Assembly: GCF_001420695.1 (NCBI RefSeq)
Contig: NZ_LJJB01000010.1
Coordinates: 982,131-1,046,130 of the forward strand
Source: Brevibacillus choshinensis
Lineage (GTDB): Bacteria > Bacillota > Bacilli > Brevibacillales > Brevibacillaceae
Reading direction: 5' to 3'
Length of the DNA: 64,000 nt
Shown here: positions 61,551 through 64,000 of the stretch, piece after piece
Layout of the letters: every line of letters starts with the position of its first letter
Numbering within the stretch: position 1 is the stretch's first letter
The notes under the pieces: generated by a model
Told to the model about the DNA's origin: nothing
Database searches by the model: none
Seen by the model: only the letters and a program-made list of their open reading frames with translations
Made by a program: the position numbers and the translations under genes

Positions 61551-63698
61551 ATGCCGGATTTTGAAGCGCTCGCGGGGGTCGATCAAGGGCTGTACTTGAT
61601 TCTGTTGCTTCTCACCTTGCTCCCAGCCTTAGGGGTCAAATCGCTCGTCTTTCGTCCCATAGGTGGAGCCATGGCAAGCAGCGCTCGCTGGACCTTTTGC
61701 CTGACCGGCCTGGCTTTACTCGTTTCCCTCGGTCAATGGGGATCGACCTGGCTTTTGTACGAATCCTTTGGCTGGCTGTACATAAAAGACAAATTGCTCG
61801 GCTTTCTCCCGCTCATCCTGCTTCCTGCTATCGTGACGGCGATGGTCTCGATTCCGCGTCTGTGGCGATTGTCTACCCGCCATCCTATCGTCGTTCCTTT
61901 CGTCGCAGTCCAAGGGATGGCTAGGGCTAGCGCTGATGAAGAGACAGCATGGCGACAGGAAGCCGCTGCGCCAGAAATGATCGTGCCAATTCAAGCCCTG
62001 TCCCTAGGTGCATTTCTCGCTGCCACACTGCAATTTATCCTCCCTTCCGTCACTTTACAGAAAGAGATGCTCATGATTGCCTGGGGTGTACTACTCGCAG
62101 GCTCTTCTGCCCTCTGGATCTGGCACTCGTGGCGGCAGCAGCGCTACGGTCAATCGGGTATCCTGCATCGCTCTAATCTGATCGTTCGATTCTTGCAAGG
62201 TACCTTCGTTTTGTTGTTGCTCACAGCTTGCTCCGTTACATGGTTGAAACTCGAAAGACAATCAAGTCTACTTCCTGATCAGATGAGTATGACGAATCAT
62301 ACAACGATCGATACCGGAAAGATGCAAGCGTCTGCCGTTGATCACGCGCAGCACGCTTCTGCTGCAACTCCGATTCAGACTATCCGCGTGACAGATCTGA
62401 GCGGACCACAAACAGGAGTCCCCGATCGCCAGTTTCGCCTCATCGCTCAAAAAGCAAAGATCCATCTTCCCTCTGGTAAAGTCGTAGAGGCCTTGACTTA
62501 CAACGGGCAATATCCTGGTCCAGAGCTACGGATAAAACAAGGTGAGCTGATCGAGGTCGTACTGGAAAACAAAGACATCCCCGAGGGCGTCACCATCCAT
62601 TGGCATGGCCTGAATGTCCCAAATGCCGAGGACGGAGTAGCAGGAGCGACCCAGGATGCTGTACTGCCTGGCGAAAAGCATCGGTACCGATTTGTCGCGC
62701 AGCAATCGGGAACGTACTGGTACCATTCGCACCAGCAATCTGCTGAACAGGTCAAAAAAGGACTACTGGGAGCGTTCGTCATTGAACCTGCAACGCCGAC
62801 AGGATCACCTGCTGCCCCCAAGCTCGATCTCTCTCTTGTACACCACAAGCTCGGAGGCGGTGCTGGAATCACGCTAAATGGCATGGACGGCCTTTTGAAA
62901 GAAAGGGTCGTACCCGGCACGCAGGTCCGGTTGCGCCTCATCAATGCAGACAGCTTCCCTGCGACACTCCAATTGCAGGGGACTTCTTTTCAAGTCGCAG
63001 CCATCGACGGCAACGAGATCCATGAACCGAATCTGATTGCCAACCAAACGTTATTGCTCGCAGCGGGTGGACGATATGATGTCACCTTCTCTATGCCAAA
63101 GCAGAGTGTCTTCATTTCCCAATCAAAAGCAAGTAATGAACATGGCCTTCTGCTTAGCCCAGATGGTACGGGAGAAGCCCCTGTACTCCATCCGGATCTG
63201 CCGGTATTTGATCCTGCCAGCTACGGCAGCCCTCAGACGTTGCCCTTTGATTTGCTGACCCGGTACGACCGGGATTTTCGCCTTGTCTTCGACGTCCAGC
63301 TCGGTTTTTACAACGGACAGCTAGATGGACTTTGGACGATCAACGGCAAGGTTTTCCCGAATACTCCGATGATGATGGTGAAAGAAGGCGAACTCGTCAA
63401 GATGACCTTCATCAACCGTAGCTACATGGATCACCCGATGCATTTGCACGGTCATCACATGCTGGTGCTCAGCCGGAATGGTATCCCTACAACAGGCAGC
63501 CCGTGGTGGACAGATACCCTCAATGTTGCTCCCGGCGAAACCTACGAGGTAGCATTCCGTGCCGATAACCCCGGGCTATGGATGGATCATTGCCACAACC
63601 TCAACCATGCTGCTTCTGGAATGACGATGCACCTTTTGTACGAGGGTGTGACTTCGCCTTTTCAAGTCGGGCATCAGACCCGCAACCAACCAGAATAA
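61551..63698 (+). CDS. Multicopper oxidase with N-terminal membrane domain
   Basis: The 715-residue product has six helices in residues 1-235 and then an extracytoplasmic two- or three-cupredoxin multicopper oxidase. Copper motifs are HWHGLNVP near 345, YWYHSHQQ near 385, HPMHLHGHHMLVL near 624 and the type 1 site HCHNLNHAASGM near 680 with its Met. It could oxidise Cu(I), Mn(II) or phenols. The ATG at 61551 follows GGAGG at 8 bases; an extra 24-residue in-frame N-terminus is unlikely. Confidence 0.9.
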   Translation: MPDFEALAGVDQGLYLILLLLTLLPALGVKSLVFRPIGGAMASSARWTFCLTGLALLVSLGQWGSTWLLYESFGWLYIKDKLLGFLPLILLPAIVTAMVSIPRLWRLSTRHPIVVPFVAVQGMARASADEETAWRQEAAAPEMIVPIQALSLGAFLAATLQFILPSVTLQKEMLMIAWGVLLAGSSALWIWHSWRQQRYGQSGILHRSNLIVRFLQGTFVLLLLTACSVTWLKLERQSSLLPDQMSMTNHTTIDTGKMQASAVDHAQHASAATPIQTIRVTDLSGPQTGVPDRQFRLIAQKAKIHLPSGKVVEALTYNGQYPGPELRIKQGELIEVVLENKDIPEGVTIHWHGLNVPNAEDGVAGATQDAVLPGEKHRYRFVAQQSGTYWYHSHQQSAEQVKKGLLGAFVIEPATPTGSPAAPKLDLSLVHHKLGGGAGITLNGMDGLLKERVVPGTQVRLRLINADSFPATLQLQGTSFQVAAIDGNEIHEPNLIANQTLLLAAGGRYDVTFSMPKQSVFISQSKASNEHGLLLSPDGTGEAPVLHPDLPVFDPASYGSPQTLPFDLLTRYDRDFRLVFDVQLGFYNGQLDGLWTINGKVFPNTPMMMVKEGELVKMTFINRSYMDHPMHLHGHHMLVLSRNGIPTTGSPWWTDTLNVAPGETYEVAFRADNPGLWMDHCHNLNHAASGMTMHLLYEGVTSPFQVGHQTRNQPE

Positions 63699-63717
63699 AC
63701 CCCTTCGAATAAAGACA

Positions 63718-63755
63718 GAAAAGCAGCCAGTTGCATCTAGCACAGGCTGCTTTTC
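63718..63755. terminator. Bidirectional terminator after the multicopper oxidase gene
   Basis: GAAAAGCAGCC pairs perfectly with GGCTGCTTTTC across a 16-base loop, and genes converge here. Confidence 0.88.
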
Positions 63756-63772
63756 TTCGTTGTGTATGGTTC

Positions 63773-64000
63773 TCACTTGGTCCTTCGTTTTTTCGCTTCC
63801 AGCAAGCGGTTGAATGTTTTATCTGCAGCGGCGGCTTCTTTTGCAGGCTCCTGTTTTCGGGAGGTCGTCGCTTCTTGGACACTTACTGTACGCGATGTTA
63901 TTCCTTTCACATCGACTGCAGAGGATGCACGTTGACGATCTTGCTGCGAGCTTGTGCGCTTCTCCCCTAGTTGTGACAACACCGAATGTCTTTCAGAAGC
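63773..64000 (-). CDS. C-terminal part of an unidentified protein
   Basis: The frame is open to the right edge and stops at 63773, showing 75 C-terminal residues. They are polar and low-complexity (QEPAKEAAAADKTFNRLLEAKKRRTK), a likely flexible tail. I do not recognise the protein; the main domain lies outside the window. Confidence 0.55.
   Translation of the reverse strand, partial: ASERHSVLSQLGEKRTSSQQDRQRASSAVDVKGITSRTVSVQEATTSRKQEPAKEAAAADKTFNRLLEAKKRRTK

Noticed and set aside
1-64000. CRISPR arrays, tRNA or rRNA genes, prophage or secondary-metabolite clusters
   Set aside because: No regularly spaced repeats, tRNA cloverleaf, rRNA sequence, phage structural gene, NRPS or PKS module was seen by reading.

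Overview
The window looks like chromosome from an endospore-forming, aerobic low-to-mid-GC Firmicute. Gene content fits a Brevibacillus-like member of the Paenibacillaceae: AddAB rather than RecBCD, caa3-type cytochrome oxidase with CtaM, GerA/GerC germination proteins, CotB-like coat proteins, strong AGGAGG ribosome sites, and roughly half G+C. This placement is by gene content and style; no 16S gene is present. I saw no rRNA, tRNA, CRISPR array, prophage or transposase.

Layout. 0-3.4 kb (minus): truncated TetR regulator, ABC-2 exporter permease and ATPase, and a lipoprotein membrane-fusion subunit, with an 18-bp palindromic operator upstream. 3.5-4.3 kb: a non-coding block of structured repeats bracketed by two copies of that operator. 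4.4-5.65 kb: divergent hxlR/SDR pair. 5.7-8.7 kb: UMP kinase paralogue preceded by a 29-codon leader ORF that overlaps a terminator, a DUF402 protein and an amino-acid permease. 8.85-21.06 kb: the recombination operon sbcD-sbcC-addB-addA. 21.4 kb: metallo-beta-lactamase-fold protein.

22.2-25.7 kb holds ctaG-ctaM-ctaB-ctaA and 47.8-51.6 kb holds ctaC-ctaD-ctaE-ctaF, all on the minus strand. Between ctaF and ctaG lies a 21-kb phenylacetate catabolic island (26.3-47.0 kb), also minus. It contains three transcription units: (i) an EthD-like protein, two hotdog thioesterases, three enoyl-CoA hydratase/isomerases, PaaK ligase, a split 3-hydroxyacyl-CoA dehydrogenase, two thiolases and an FlK-like thioesterase; (ii) the repressor paaX; (iii) a LIV-type ABC transporter, a soluble chemoreceptor-like sensor, paaABCD and an aldehyde dehydrogenase. 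A shared 15-bp motif, ACGTTWTTNTWACGY, lies against the probable -10 box upstream of unit (i), of paaX and of paaA, and two cre-like sites suggest carbon catabolite control. The gene set predicts uptake of phenylacetate, CoA activation, epoxidation, isomerisation and beta-oxidation to acetyl-CoA and succinyl-CoA. PaaE and a PaaZ-type hydratase are not seen. The island is bracketed by direct copies of one hairpin repeat.

51.9-64 kb: an SDR, an EmrE-family transporter, DUF2512, gerC/gerA without gerB, a SurA-N-like membrane protein, a coiled-coil membrane protein, a CotB-like coat cluster with a 56-residue membrane peptide, a methyltransferase, an ABC-exporter remnant, a membrane-anchored multicopper oxidase and the end of one further gene.
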